A program made the position numbers and the translations under genes. The notes beneath the pieces were generated by a model. It was not told where the DNA came from. It ran no database searches and saw only the letters and a program-made list of their open reading frames with translations. Positions 15,477-24,090 of a stretch of 64,000 nt of DNA are shown here, piece after piece; within the stretch, counting starts at the first letter, position 1; every line of letters starts with the position of its first letter. This stretch comes from Synergistaceae bacterium (GTDB lineage: Bacteria > Synergistota > Synergistia > Synergistales > Aminobacteriaceae): positions 1-64,000 of the forward strand of contig JAHDKT010000078.1 in NCBI GenBank assembly GCA_018436725.1, in the 5' to 3' direction.

Positions 15477-16436
15477 CTATTTCATAACCCCGACTTCTTT
15501 GTAGTACTTCACCGCACCCGGATGCACGGGAACGGAAATTCCGTCGAGCGCCTTTTCGAGAGAGACGCTCTTCCCCTTGTGATGCGCGTTCCCAAGGGCT
15601 TCCAGATTTTCGAAAATTCCCTTTGTGATCGCGTACACGACATCCTCGGGCAACTCGGCGCGGGCGGCGAGGATCGCCTGGACCGCGACTGTCTCGACCG
15701 GCTCGTCCTGTCCGCGGTAGGTCTTCGCGGGAAGAACGTCCTTCGCGAAGAACGGATACTTCGCCATGAGCTTGTCTCTCATCTCTCCGTCGATAGGGAC
15801 GAAGACGATCTCCTGGAGCGTGCTGATGTCCTGGATGGAAGGATTCGGCGTTCCGGTGGTATAGAGGAACGCGTCGACAAGACGGTCCTTGAAGTGGTCG
15901 GTGGTCTCGGCGTAGGAGATGAAGTGCGGCTTCATATCCTGGTAGGAGAGACCGTACACGTCGAATATCTGGCGGGCGTTGGCTTCGTTGCCGCTGCCGG
16001 GAGCGCCCACGGAGATGTTCTTGCCTTTGAAATCCGCGAATGTCTTGACGCCGCTCTGCGCGGAAGCGACCACATGGATCGTCTCCGGATAGAGGCGCGC
16101 GATGGCGGTCAGGTTGCCGATCTTCCGGTCCTTGAAAAACTCCGTGCCGTTCACCGCGTAATCGGAGAGATCGTTCTGGACGAGAATGAGATCGACGTCG
16201 CCCGCGGCGAGAAGGTTGATGTTCTCGATGGAAGCCCCTGTGGACTGCGCGGTGATATTCACCAGACCGGCGGAGTGATCGCTGACGATCTGCGACATCG
16301 CTCCTCCGAACGGATAATACGTCCCCGCAGTGCCGCCCGTTCCCATGGTCAGCTGATGCGTGGCAGCCCACGCTGCGGATACGGAAAGAAGCGCCGCCAA
16401 CACGAACAATACCACTACCTTCGAAATCTTTTTCAT
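15477..16436 (-). CDS. TRAP transporter solute-binding protein, TAXI family (system 2)
   Basis: The 319-residue receptor has a clear signal peptide (MKKISKVVVLFVL, cleavage near AWA-ATH). HQLTMGTGGTAGTYYPFGG and the C-terminal VPVHPGAVKYYKEVGVMK are classic TAXI features. ATG 16436 is chosen over upstream in-frame starts because GGAGG lies 8 bases before it and the signal peptide begins there. First gene of the system 2 operon, with a promoter at 16480-16508. Confidence 0.94.
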   Translation of the reverse strand: MKKISKVVVLFVLAALLSVSAAWAATHQLTMGTGGTAGTYYPFGGAMSQIVSDHSAGLVNITAQSTGASIENINLLAAGDVDLILVQNDLSDYAVNGTEFFKDRKIGNLTAIARLYPETIHVVASAQSGVKTFADFKGKNISVGAPGSGNEANARQIFDVYGLSYQDMKPHFISYAETTDHFKDRLVDAFLYTTGTPNPSIQDISTLQEIVFVPIDGEMRDKLMAKYPFFAKDVLPAKTYRGQDEPVETVAVQAILAARAELPEDVVYAITKGIFENLEALGNAHHKGKSVSLEKALDGISVPVHPGAVKYYKEVGVMK

Positions 16437-16479
16437 CGAATCCCCTCCTTCAAAATAGTGTGCGCACAGGCACATATAC

Positions 16480-16508
16480 ATCCTAAATTGTTTCACGCTT
16501 TTCGTCAA
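16480..16508 (-). promoter_or_regulatory. Promoter for TAXI-TRAP system 2
   Basis: On the minus strand TTGACG (16503-16508) is followed after exactly 17 bases by TAGGAT (16480-16485). The start codon is 44 bases further on. Confidence 0.7.
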
Positions 16509-16512
16509 CCAA

Positions 16513-16525
16513 GTATACGATATAC
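16513..16525. promoter_or_regulatory. Operator-like palindrome upstream of the TAXI-TRAP 2 promoter
   Basis: GTATA-CGA-TATAC is a perfect 5-bp inverted repeat with a 3-base centre, 4 bases beyond the -35 box. It matches the architecture at 12669-12681 and carries the GTATA/TATAC half-sites common in GntR-family operators. Confidence 0.5.
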
Positions 16526-16548
16526 AGTGCATGGTGCAAAAGGGCGTA

Positions 16549-18138
16549 TTATTTCTTTTTGCGGAGCACTCGCCCGGGGAGCGCGCCGGTCGCGCCGTGC
16601 TCATCGACTACGCGCACGCCGTTCACAAAGACGCCGGAGATTCCCTCGGGCGGAAGTTCCGGTTCCTCGTACGTCGCCCTGTCGGCGATACGCGCAGGGT
16701 CGAAGAGCACGAGGTCGCCCCAGCACCCCTCGGCGATCCGTCCTCTGTCCGAGATACCGAGAATCCTCGCGGGGAAGGATGTGAGCTTCCGCACTCCCTC
16801 CTGCAGTGAGAACACCCGCTCTTCCCGGACATACTGGCGAAGGAAGCGGGGGTACGAACCGTAAAGCCTCGGATGGGGACGGCCCCCGTAGATACCGTCG
16901 CTCCCGACCGTAGCGCGGCGATGCGAGAGCACCTTTCGCAGCACGTCTTCGGAGCCGTAGAAGCTGATCATCGTGACGGCGAGCTTTTCTTCGGAGAGGA
17001 GATCGCAGACCGCGTCTATCGGGTTCTTTCCCTGACGCTCGGCGAGAGCGCGGCACGAGAGCCCCTCCATCCACCGGTTTTTCTCCAGATGCACCGCAGT
17101 GACGACGATATTCTCCCAACCGACCGATATCTGGCGGTTGTGCCAGACGTCGAGCCCCTTCGTGAACTCGTCGTGGATTTTTTTCCGATATGCGGGGTTC
17201 ACGAGGTTCTCTATCAGCGCCTCTGTCCCTTCGTTGAAGGTCCACGTAGGCAACACCGCCGTGAGCGTCGTGCACCCGGCGAGATAGGGGTAGCGGTCCC
17301 AGGTGACCTCGCCCCCCTCTTCGAGAAATCGCTCGGCTTTTTCGAGCACCTCGTCCATAATCGGCCAGTTGACCTTCCCGTAGGCCTGGAGGTGCGAAAC
17401 GTGCAGGCGCGCGCCCGACCGCCTCGAAATGGAGCACACCTCGTCGAACGAGCGGGAGAGATGGTACCCCTCGTCCCGCTGGTGGACGACGAAGATACCG
17501 TCGAACGCCGCCACTTCCCGGTTCAGTTCGATAAGCTCCTCCGTGTCGGCATACGGGCACGGAGGGTAGATCAGGCCGGAGGACAGGCCGAACGCCCCTT
17601 CCTCCATCGCCTCGCGGAGGAGCGCCCGCTGCATGTCCAGCTCGGCGTCGGTCGGCCGCCGCTCCTCCATCCCCATAGCCTCTATGCGCACCGGCCCCTG
17701 ACTGACGAGGATGGCGGCGTTGTTCGGCAAACCGCATCCGTCGAGAGCGTTCAGATAGTCGCCGAAGGAGCCCCAGGTCCACCGTTCGTCCCCGAGGATA
17801 CCGTTGAGCCCCGAGAGGATGTCGGCGAGCGGCTTCCTGTTCTTCGCCGAGACGGGCGCGGCTCCCAGTCCGTCCTGCCCGAGAAGATCCGTCGTAACCC
17901 CCTGCAGAATCTTCGCCGCGGGCTTCTTCTCCCTGAGCAGCTCCAGGTCCATGTGGGTGTGCATATCGATGAATCCGGGGCAGAGCGCGAGCCCGGCCGC
18001 GTCGACGACCGTTGCCGCCTCACCGGATGTTTCACCGACGCGGACGATCTTTCCGTCCTTCAGCCCGACGTCGGCGGAGAACGGTTCGCTCCCCGTTCCG
18101 TCGACGACCAGAGCGCCGCGAATGAGTGTATCCAGCAT
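16549..18138 (-). CDS. N-acyl-D-amino-acid deacylase (D-aminoacylase)
   Basis: The 529-residue amidohydrolase is of the D-aminoacylase/DAN family, which removes the acyl group from N-acyl-D-amino acids in the cytoplasm. FIDMHTHMDLELL supplies the first metal-binding histidines near residue 65, HVSHLQAYGKVNW the central metal site, and GSDGIYGGRPHPRLYGSYPRFL the late aspartate region. Length is normal. ATG 18138 follows GGAGGGG; the longer frame to 18213 has no ribosome site. It ends a minus-strand cluster with racemase and cyclic amidohydrolase genes, pointing to use of D-amino-acid derivatives. Confidence 0.92.
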   Translation of the reverse strand: MLDTLIRGALVVDGTGSEPFSADVGLKDGKIVRVGETSGEAATVVDAAGLALCPGFIDMHTHMDLELLREKKPAAKILQGVTTDLLGQDGLGAAPVSAKNRKPLADILSGLNGILGDERWTWGSFGDYLNALDGCGLPNNAAILVSQGPVRIEAMGMEERRPTDAELDMQRALLREAMEEGAFGLSSGLIYPPCPYADTEELIELNREVAAFDGIFVVHQRDEGYHLSRSFDEVCSISRRSGARLHVSHLQAYGKVNWPIMDEVLEKAERFLEEGGEVTWDRYPYLAGCTTLTAVLPTWTFNEGTEALIENLVNPAYRKKIHDEFTKGLDVWHNRQISVGWENIVVTAVHLEKNRWMEGLSCRALAERQGKNPIDAVCDLLSEEKLAVTMISFYGSEDVLRKVLSHRRATVGSDGIYGGRPHPRLYGSYPRFLRQYVREERVFSLQEGVRKLTSFPARILGISDRGRIAEGCWGDLVLFDPARIADRATYEEPELPPEGISGVFVNGVRVVDEHGATGALPGRVLRKKK

Positions 18139-18160
18139 TTCTTTCCCCTCCGCTTCCCGC

Positions 18161-18826
18161 CTACAGGCCGCTGTACTTTCCGCGGCGGCTGGTGAAACTC
18201 CCCCGAGCGGCAAGCGCCTCGGCGAGCTTCACGGCGGCGACGATGCCGTCGATCACGGGGATGCCGAGCGTCCGTTCAAGCCGTTTGTCCAGTCCGGCGA
18301 GCCCTGCGCACCCGAGGGTCACAACCTCCGCTCCGTCGTCGTCGCGCGCACGCATCGCCGCCGCGGCGAGCTTCTCCTCGCGGGGAGCGTCGCTTTTTTC
18401 GTCGATCGCGCGCACCGAGGCGCACCGGTCCTGCAGACCGTACTTCCTGACGAGTTCGCGTTTTTTCTGCACCGACCCTTCCGTGGTCTGAATCACCGAG
18501 AACGTCGCGCCAAGCGGCAGCGCGAAGAGCATCGAAGCCTCTCCCGCCCCCACGACGGGTTTGTCCGTCTTCTCGCGGAGCGCGTCGATGTTGGGATCGC
18601 AGGTGCAGGCGACCACGAAGGCGTCGGCGTCCGTGTGGCGCTTCAGCAGTTCGAGCATACCGGGAGCGCAGAGAATATCGTCCTCGTGGGTCTCGATGAA
18701 CCGGGGAGCGCCGGGAGCGCTCTCGCAGAGCACCTCCGTCCCCGGCGCCGCGGCCTTCCGCGCCGCCTCCCCGATGAGCGCGGTAAAGGAGTCGTCCGAA
18801 TTGGGGTTGATGACGAGGAGCTTCAT
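18161..18826 (-). CDS. Aspartate/glutamate/hydantoin racemase family protein
   Basis: The 221-residue protein starts MKLLVINPNSDDSF, the usual opening of hydantoin racemases. Two catalytic cysteines are visible in VACTCDPN (near residue 75) and TLGCAGL (near 173), the pair expected for cofactor-independent racemisation. The ATG overlaps the TGA of the upstream cyclic amidohydrolase gene (ATGA, 18823-18826), which strengthens the hydantoin link: racemise the hydantoin, then open the ring. Aspartate or glutamate racemase and maleate isomerase are related alternatives. Confidence 0.85.
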   Translation of the reverse strand: MKLLVINPNSDDSFTALIGEAARKAAAPGTEVLCESAPGAPRFIETHEDDILCAPGMLELLKRHTDADAFVVACTCDPNIDALREKTDKPVVGAGEASMLFALPLGATFSVIQTTEGSVQKKRELVRKYGLQDRCASVRAIDEKSDAPREEKLAAAAMRARDDDGAEVVTLGCAGLAGLDKRLERTLGIPVIDGIVAAVKLAEALAARGSFTSRRGKYSGL

Positions 18827-20193
18827 CGCGCGTCCTCCATCGGGGTGAAGCGCCCCCACCCCTTCTCGCCGACGATCTTTTCCGGCGCGCCGTCGTCGTA
18901 GACGAGACGTCCGCGTACATAGACGCGCTCCACGCGACCCTTGAACGTCCTGCCCGCGAACGGACTCTGTTTGACCAGATGCAGCAGGTCCTCGCTCCGC
19001 AGCGTCCATTCCTTCTCCGGATCAAGAAGAAGAATATCGGCGTCGCAGCCGGGAGCCAGCAGTCCCTTCCGCCCCTTCAGTCCGAAGAGTTCCGCGGGGC
19101 GCTCCGCCATGAGCCGGACGAGCCGCTCCCATGAGAGGCCGCGCTTGCGCCCTTCGGTAAGAACGACGGGCAGCATGGTCTGGATACCGGTGCACCCCTC
19201 CGCCACGGTCCAGAAATCATCCTCCCTCCCGGTCTTCCGGGAGAACGGGTGCGGCGAATGGTCGCTTGCGACGATGTCCACCGTGCCGTCGAGAACATGC
19301 TCCCAGACCTTCTCCACCGCCTCGCGCGAGCGTACGGGGGGATCGCATTTGGCGAGCGCGCCGATGTGCTCCAAATCCTCCTCGCACATGCCGAGGTACT
19401 GAGGGCACGTCTCCGCGGAGATATTCGGCACGCCTTCGCCGCGAAGCCTCCGAAGCAGCTCCATTCCTTCGGGGATGCTCATGTGCGCGATATGTACCCT
19501 GCACTTCGGAGCGTATTTCGCCAGGAAAAAGACGCGCTGGATCGCCTCGAGTTCCGAGTAGGGAGGGTGGGAGTCGAGGAACGCGCGCGGGCCGTTCTTC
19601 CCCGCCGCGCGAAGCTCGTCCACCAAGTGTTGGATCAGGGTGTCGTTCTCCGCGTGGACCGAAAGGATGCCCCCGGTCCGCTCGAGGATCTTCATCCCTG
19701 CAAGCAGCGTCCCGTCGTCGGTCATCGGGTAGTTCGAACATCTGCAGGTGAAGGCCTTGAAAGCGCCCGCCCCCGCCTTCGTCATGGGTTCGATGTGTTC
19801 AAGGTACCCCGGGACCACGCCGCCGTAGAGCGCGTAATCGACGAAACTCTCGCTCCCGGAGGTGTCGATCTTCTCCTGAAGACGCTCCACGGTGAGCGTC
19901 GAGGGGTTCGAGAGGGGCATGTCGATGAAGGTGGTGATACCGCCTGCGGCGCACGCCCGGCTGTAGTCGGCGAAGTTTTCCCTGTCCGGGTCGCCGTGTC
20001 CCGCGTGGGAGTGCGCGTCGATCAAGCCCGGAAGGAGCATCCTCCCTTTCGCGTCGACGACCTCCCTCCCGTCGAGTTCCGTGCCCGCGCCCGCCACGGC
20101 GGCGATCTTCCCGCCGCTCACGCCGATGGAACCGCGAAAGACGCCGTTTCCCGTCGTTATATTCCCGTTCCGAAAGACAAGGTCAAAAAACAC
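18823..20193 (-). CDS. Cyclic amidohydrolase, hydantoinase/allantoinase-like
   Basis: The 456-residue amidohydrolase has LPGLIDAHSHAGHGD near residue 56 (metal-binding histidines), AFKAFTCRCS near 146 (the lysine carbamylated in hydantoinases) and DIVASDHSPHPFSRK near 295 (late aspartate). It should open cyclic amides such as hydantoins, dihydropyrimidines or allantoin. It is distinct from the biosynthetic pyrC at 54113-55420. GTG 20193 has GGAGG 8 bases upstream. Coupling to a racemase and proximity to D-aminoacylase favour hydantoins over allantoin. Confidence 0.85.
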   Translation of the reverse strand: MFFDLVFRNGNITTGNGVFRGSIGVSGGKIAAVAGAGTELDGREVVDAKGRMLLPGLIDAHSHAGHGDPDRENFADYSRACAAGGITTFIDMPLSNPSTLTVERLQEKIDTSGSESFVDYALYGGVVPGYLEHIEPMTKAGAGAFKAFTCRCSNYPMTDDGTLLAGMKILERTGGILSVHAENDTLIQHLVDELRAAGKNGPRAFLDSHPPYSELEAIQRVFFLAKYAPKCRVHIAHMSIPEGMELLRRLRGEGVPNISAETCPQYLGMCEEDLEHIGALAKCDPPVRSREAVEKVWEHVLDGTVDIVASDHSPHPFSRKTGREDDFWTVAEGCTGIQTMLPVVLTEGRKRGLSWERLVRLMAERPAELFGLKGRKGLLAPGCDADILLLDPEKEWTLRSEDLLHLVKQSPFAGRTFKGRVERVYVRGRLVYDDGAPEKIVGEKGWGRFTPMEDAR

Positions 20194-20211
20194 GCATGCC
20201 GCCTCCTTACG

Positions 20212-20239
20212 AAAAATACGGCCCGGAGGAACGAGCCGT
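20212..20239 (-). terminator. Weak terminator between threonine dehydratase and amidohydrolase genes
   Basis: On the minus strand ACGGC (complement of 20235-20239) pairs with GCCGT (complement of 20218-20222), followed by ATTTTTCG. The stem is only five base pairs, so partial read-through is likely. Confidence 0.4.
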
Positions 20240-20261
20240 TCGGTATTGTACCGTATTGTTC

Positions 20262-21236
20262 TTACGCCGTCTCGGGTGCGATGAACGACGCAAGCTTCTC
20301 CGGATCGATGTTGCCTCCGGAGAGGAAGAAGCAGATCTTCTCGCCGGGTTCGACCTTGAAGGAGCCCTGAAGCGCCGCCGCCACGCCGACCGACGCCGAG
20401 GGCTCTACCAGAAGCTTGCTCTTGAAGACGATCTCAATGAGCGCCTTCCGTATGAACTCGTCCGCGGCGGGGACGATCTCGTCCACGTATTTGTCGATCA
20501 GCGGATAGTTGTGCTCTCCGGTCATCGTGATCATCAGACCGTCGGCGAGCGTCTCCCCCATCGGGACCTCCACGGGTTTCCCGGCCTTCCGGCTTTCGGC
20601 GTACCGCTGAATGTTCTCCGGCTCCACGGCCACGATCCGAACGGAGGGACGGGTCTCCTTGATGGCCGCCGCGACGCCGGCGAGAAGTCCTCCGCCGCCG
20701 AGCGGCACGACCACGGTGTCGACATCCGGCAGATCTTCTATGATTTCAAGTCCCGAGGTCCCCTGCCCCGCGATCAGTTCGGGGTCGTTGTAGGAGTGGA
20801 CCAGCGTGTACCCCTTTTCAGCCTTGATCTCGTAGAGCTTCTTGTATCTCTGGATGGAATCGAAACCGTGGAGCACCACTTCGGCCCCCAGGGTTCTCGT
20901 CCCCTCGATCTTCGACTTCGGAGCGTTCTCCGGGAGCACGAGCGTCGCCTTGATGCCGAGCATCTTCGCCGCATAGGCGACCCCCTGCGCGTGGTTCCCC
21001 GACGACGAGGCGATAATGCCCTTGGCACGCTCATCGTCGGAAAGGGAGAGGATCTTGTTCGTGGCGCCCCTGATCTTGAAGGAGCCTGTAAGCTGCAGAT
21101 TCTCCGGCTTGAAATAGACCTCCGCGCCGAAAAGCGCGTCGAGCTTGTCTCCGCGCAGAACGGGCGTGCGTCGGACTCTCCCCGAGATCCGCCCCGCAGC
21201 TGTTTTGATGTCGTCAAGACCGATAATACGTACCAT
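20262..21236 (-). CDS. Threonine ammonia-lyase / serine dehydratase, catabolic type
   Basis: This 324-residue PLP enzyme converts threonine to 2-oxobutyrate (and serine to pyruvate) plus ammonia. GSFKIRGATNKI holds the PLP lysine near residue 52, SSGNHAQGVAYAAK follows, and the glycine loop is VPLGGGGLLAG. It lacks the C-terminal ACT domain of biosynthetic IlvA, so it is the short TdcB-like form, not expected to be inhibited by isoleucine. ATG 21236 stands 12 bases after AAGGAGG, a long spacing. It follows the kor-suc operon after a terminator; the 2-oxobutyrate could feed KOR. Confidence 0.9.
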   Translation of the reverse strand: MVRIIGLDDIKTAAGRISGRVRRTPVLRGDKLDALFGAEVYFKPENLQLTGSFKIRGATNKILSLSDDERAKGIIASSSGNHAQGVAYAAKMLGIKATLVLPENAPKSKIEGTRTLGAEVVLHGFDSIQRYKKLYEIKAEKGYTLVHSYNDPELIAGQGTSGLEIIEDLPDVDTVVVPLGGGGLLAGVAAAIKETRPSVRIVAVEPENIQRYAESRKAGKPVEVPMGETLADGLMITMTGEHNYPLIDKYVDEIVPAADEFIRKALIEIVFKSKLLVEPSASVGVAAALQGSFKVEPGEKICFFLSGGNIDPEKLASFIAPETA

Positions 21237-21256
21237 CGTTCGTTACCGCCTCCTTG

Positions 21257-21271
21257 CGCCCCGAGGGGCGA
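21257..21271 (-). other. Hairpin just upstream of the threonine dehydratase ribosome site
   Basis: CGCCCC and GGGGCG flank a 2-base centre within 21258-21271, immediately before the AAGGAGG of the threonine dehydratase gene. It could influence ribosome access; nothing more can be said. Confidence 0.35.
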
Positions 21272-21283
21272 AATGCGTTCCAT

Positions 21284-21306
21284 AAAAAGCCCCGAGGCGG
21301 CCGGGG
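21284..21306 (-). terminator. Terminator after korD
   Basis: On the minus strand CCCCG (complement of 21302-21306) pairs with CGGGG (complement of 21290-21294), followed by CTTTTTATGG. It closes the kor-suc operon 37 bases after the korD stop. Confidence 0.75.
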
Positions 21307-21342
21307 ACATTCCCCGCGCCGCCCCGTCCTCGTACCGCTATT

Positions 21343-21543
21343 CTATTCCTCTATCCACAACGCCATGTCGGGACAGGTAATCTCGCACCGTTTGCACTTG
21401 ATGCAGTCGCCCTCGCGAACCGCCGCCACGACGGTGAATCCCTTCTGGTTCGTCTCGTTCGAAATCTCGTAGACGTTCTTCGGGCAGACGGAGATGCACA
21501 GTCCACACCCCTTGCAGAGACGCTTGTTCACATGAACGGCCAT
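21343..21543 (-). CDS. korD: 2-oxoacid:ferredoxin oxidoreductase delta subunit (2x[4Fe-4S] ferredoxin)
   Basis: The 66-residue ferredoxin-like protein has two complete cluster motifs, CKGCGLCISVCP and CIKCKRCEITCP, separated by about 25 residues. It passes electrons from the KOR catalytic core to free ferredoxin. ATG 21543 follows GGGGTGA by 6 bases; GTG 21549 is an alternative. The gene lies downstream of sucD rather than beside korA-C, but the shared operon makes a KOR delta role most likely. Confidence 0.88.
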   Translation of the reverse strand: MAVHVNKRLCKGCGLCISVCPKNVYEISNETNQKGFTVVAAVREGDCIKCKRCEITCPDMALWIEE

Positions 21544-21549
21544 CCACAC

Positions 21550-22416
21550 TCACCCCAGCTTCCGGATAATTTCGACCACCTGGGCGGGCGAGGTCGCCAG
21601 ACGCGCCCCCGCTTTCTCCAGGGCTTCCATTTTCGACGCGGCGGTCCCCTTGTTCCCCCGGATGATCGCTCCGGCGTGGCCGAGCGACTTCCCCTCGGGC
21701 GCCGCTCTGCCGACGATCAGCGAGACGACGGGCTTCCGTACGTGCTCGGCGATAAACTCCGCTGCGGCTATCTCCGTCGCGCCGCCGATCTCTCCGAGCA
21801 CGACGATGATCTCCGTCTCGGGGTCCGCGTTGAACAGCTCGACCACCTCGCGCTGGTTCGTCCCCCAAATCGGTCCGCCTCCCAGCGCGACGACCGTGGA
21901 CTGGCCGATCCCGGCGTCGGTGAGCGTCTTTCCCACTTCGTAGGAGAGGGCCCCGCTCTTGGAGACCACGCCGACCTTCCCCTCCATGAACATACGGGCG
22001 GGATGCGCCCCGAGCTTGCACTTGCCGGGGGAGATGACGCCCGCCGTACCGGGGCCGAGCACGCGGACGCCCCTTCCCCGAGCATAGGAGAGGATGTCGA
22101 GCACATCGTGCTTGGGTATCCCCTCCATCGTGAGAACGAGCAGTTCGATGCCCGCCTCCATCGCCTCGATCGCCGCGTCCTTCGCGAACATCGGCGGCAC
22201 GAAGCTGATGGCGGCGTTCGGAGCGACGCCCTTCATCGCATCCGCGACGGAATCGAAGACCGGAACGCCCTCGACGACAGCGCCGCCCTTGCCGGGCGTC
22301 ACTCCGGCGACTACGGATGTTCCGTAGTCGAGAAGCGACTTCGTCTGAAGAATTCCGGACTTTCCGGTGATCCCCTGGACGATGACCCGCGTACTTCTAT
22401 CCACCAGAACGGCCAT
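21550..22416 (-). CDS. sucD: Succinyl-CoA synthetase-like alpha subunit (ADP-forming acyl-CoA synthetase)
   Basis: The 288-residue protein carries the CoA-binding Rossmann domain (VIVQGITGKSG near residue 12) and the ligase domain. The phosphorylated histidine is His247 in LGHAGAIIRGNKG. With SucC it converts acyl-CoA plus ADP and phosphate to acid plus ATP. Its ATG lies one base after the sucC stop. In a fermenter with KOR upstream, the likely direction is ATP-forming, from succinyl-CoA or propionyl-CoA. Which acyl-CoA it prefers cannot be read. Confidence 0.93.
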   Translation of the reverse strand: MAVLVDRSTRVIVQGITGKSGILQTKSLLDYGTSVVAGVTPGKGGAVVEGVPVFDSVADAMKGVAPNAAISFVPPMFAKDAAIEAMEAGIELLVLTMEGIPKHDVLDILSYARGRGVRVLGPGTAGVISPGKCKLGAHPARMFMEGKVGVVSKSGALSYEVGKTLTDAGIGQSTVVALGGGPIWGTNQREVVELFNADPETEIIVVLGEIGGATEIAAAEFIAEHVRKPVVSLIVGRAAPEGKSLGHAGAIIRGNKGTAASKMEALEKAGARLATSPAQVVEIIRKLG

Positions 22417-22417
22417 T

Positions 22418-23542
22418 TTACTCGCCTCCCGCGGCGAACCGCACCGCGTCGGCCACGGCGGTTCGAAGATCGTCGTAGACGGGCAGCCCCGCCTCTTTCA
22501 TGATGGCCTTCCCCTCCTCCTCCATGGTGCCGCAGAGCCGCACCACCAAAGGAACGGAGACCGGATGCTCCCCGAGATAACGCACGATGCCCTCCGCCAT
22601 CTCGTCCATGCGGTTGAAGCCGCCGATGAGCACGACGAGCAGGCTCTTGATGCCGGGCTTGTCGGCGAATACCTGTTTCATGGCGTCGTACATCACTTCG
22701 GGGCTGGTCAGGCCGCCCATCTCGCAGAAGTCCGCCGCGTCACCGCCCATGTCGCGGATCAGGTCGAGCGTGAGCATGCCCGTCCCGGCGCCGTCGGAGA
22801 TAAGCCCGACGCTTCCGTCGAGCGGAACGTACGTGATGGTGCCGTGGTCGGCCTCCGCTGCGGCGCCCGCAAGAGCCCGCTGCTCGGAGAGCATCGTCTC
22901 GAAGAGCTGCTTCCGGCGGGGTTTGGCGTCGTCGTCGATCTCGACCTTCGCATCGAGCGCCAGGAGTCCTTTATCGGTGACCACCAGAGGATTGATCTCC
23001 ACGAGGACGGCGTCCTTTTCGCGGAAGAGCTTCCATACCTTGCGGACGAATCCGTCGAACTCCCTGCGGTCTTCGTACCCGAGGAAGTCGGCCATCTCCC
23101 GGATCTTGTAGTCGGTGAGCCCCCAGAGAGGATCGACGGGGAGCTTCAGAATTTTCTCGGGGCTATGCTCCGCGACGGACTCGATATCCATGCCGCCGGC
23201 GGCGCTCGCCATGAAAAGCGGGGTTCTCGACTCGCCGTCGAAGGTGACGGCGAGGTAGTACTCCGCCCTGATGTTCGCCTTCTCCTCGACGAGGAGCGCC
23301 TTCACCGGCTCTCCCTTCAGCTCCATGGAGAGAATCGAGTCGGCAGCCTTCGCCGCGTCGTCGGGCGTGTCCGCAAGGACGACGCCGCCCGCCTTCCCTC
23401 TTCCCCCGGAGAGCACCTGCGCCTTCACGGCCGACGGGGCGAAAAGCCCCTCCCGGTTGGAGGCGGTCACAACCGCTCCTTTGGGTACCGGGATTCCGGC
23501 CTCCCGGAAGAGCGCCTTCCCCTGAAATTCGTAGAGCTTCAT
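22418..23542 (-). CDS. sucC: Succinyl-CoA synthetase-like beta subunit
   Basis: The 374-residue protein begins MKLYEFQGKALFREAGIPVPKG, the standard opening of SucC with its ATP-grasp domain; KAQVLSGGRGKAGGV follows and VEINPLVVTDKG supplies metal-binding residues. The C-terminal GLTSPEVMYDAMK and LIGGFNRMDEMAEG regions contact the alpha subunit. ATG 23542 overlaps the TGA of the upstream kor gene (ATGA, 23539-23542). It is part of the six-gene kor-suc operon. Confidence 0.93.
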   Translation of the reverse strand: MKLYEFQGKALFREAGIPVPKGAVVTASNREGLFAPSAVKAQVLSGGRGKAGGVVLADTPDDAAKAADSILSMELKGEPVKALLVEEKANIRAEYYLAVTFDGESRTPLFMASAAGGMDIESVAEHSPEKILKLPVDPLWGLTDYKIREMADFLGYEDRREFDGFVRKVWKLFREKDAVLVEINPLVVTDKGLLALDAKVEIDDDAKPRRKQLFETMLSEQRALAGAAAEADHGTITYVPLDGSVGLISDGAGTGMLTLDLIRDMGGDAADFCEMGGLTSPEVMYDAMKQVFADKPGIKSLLVVLIGGFNRMDEMAEGIVRYLGEHPVSVPLVVRLCGTMEEEGKAIMKEAGLPVYDDLRTAVADAVRFAAGGE

Positions 23543-24090
23543 GGGGCGGCCGCCTCCCGTGCGAGCCTCGCCCCCTCCTCGAATGCGGCGAGGTTCATGG
23601 CGACGTACTTCTCCTTCACCGACTCGCGGATGGCCTCCATCAGGCTCTCCTTTGAAACCACCTTCGTTTTCTCCTGGAGAAAGCCGAGCATGACCATGTT
23701 TCCGGCCATCTTGCTCCCGAGGCGGATCGCCGTCTCGGTCGCGGGGACCTTCCACACGGTGACGGAAGGATCGACGTCGCCGACGTTCGGGACGAGACCC
23801 CCGTCGACGAAGAAGGCGCCGCCGTTTTCGATCTCGTGCTTGTGGCTGTCGTACGCGGCCTGGAACATGGCGACGATGATGTCGTTCCGTTCGCTTGTCG
23901 GGGTCCCGATGGGCGTCTTGGAGAGCACGACCTCCGACTGGCACTGCCCGCCCCTGGCCTCGGAGCCGTAGGACTGAGACTGGGCCGCGTAGATACCTTC
24001 CTTCGTGACGGCGGCTTCTCCGAGAATCACCGAAGAAAGAATGATCCCCTGGCCGCCGAAACCGCAAAATCGGATGCTCGTCCGGCTCAT
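23539..24090 (-). CDS. korC: 2-oxoacid:ferredoxin oxidoreductase gamma subunit
   Basis: The 183-residue protein starts TSIRFCGFGGQGIILSS, the glycine-rich motif of KOR/POR gamma subunits, and continues AAQSQSYGSEARGGQCQSEV. It completes the alpha-beta-gamma-delta enzyme that decarboxylates 2-oxoacids to acyl-CoA with reduction of ferredoxin. Both ends overlap neighbours by ATGA (24087-24090 and 23539-23542), so the operon is translationally coupled throughout. Confidence 0.93.
   Translation of the reverse strand: MSRTSIRFCGFGGQGIILSSVILGEAAVTKEGIYAAQSQSYGSEARGGQCQSEVVLSKTPIGTPTSERNDIIVAMFQAAYDSHKHEIENGGAFFVDGGLVPNVGDVDPSVTVWKVPATETAIRLGSKMAGNMVMLGFLQEKTKVVSKESLMEAIRESVKEKYVAMNLAAFEEGARLAREAAAP

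Noticed and set aside
21338..22021. A 227-codon frame overlapping sucD and korD.
   Set aside because: It is a shadow of sucD; its translation is R/G-rich without motifs, while sucD has the phosphohistidine and CoA motifs.
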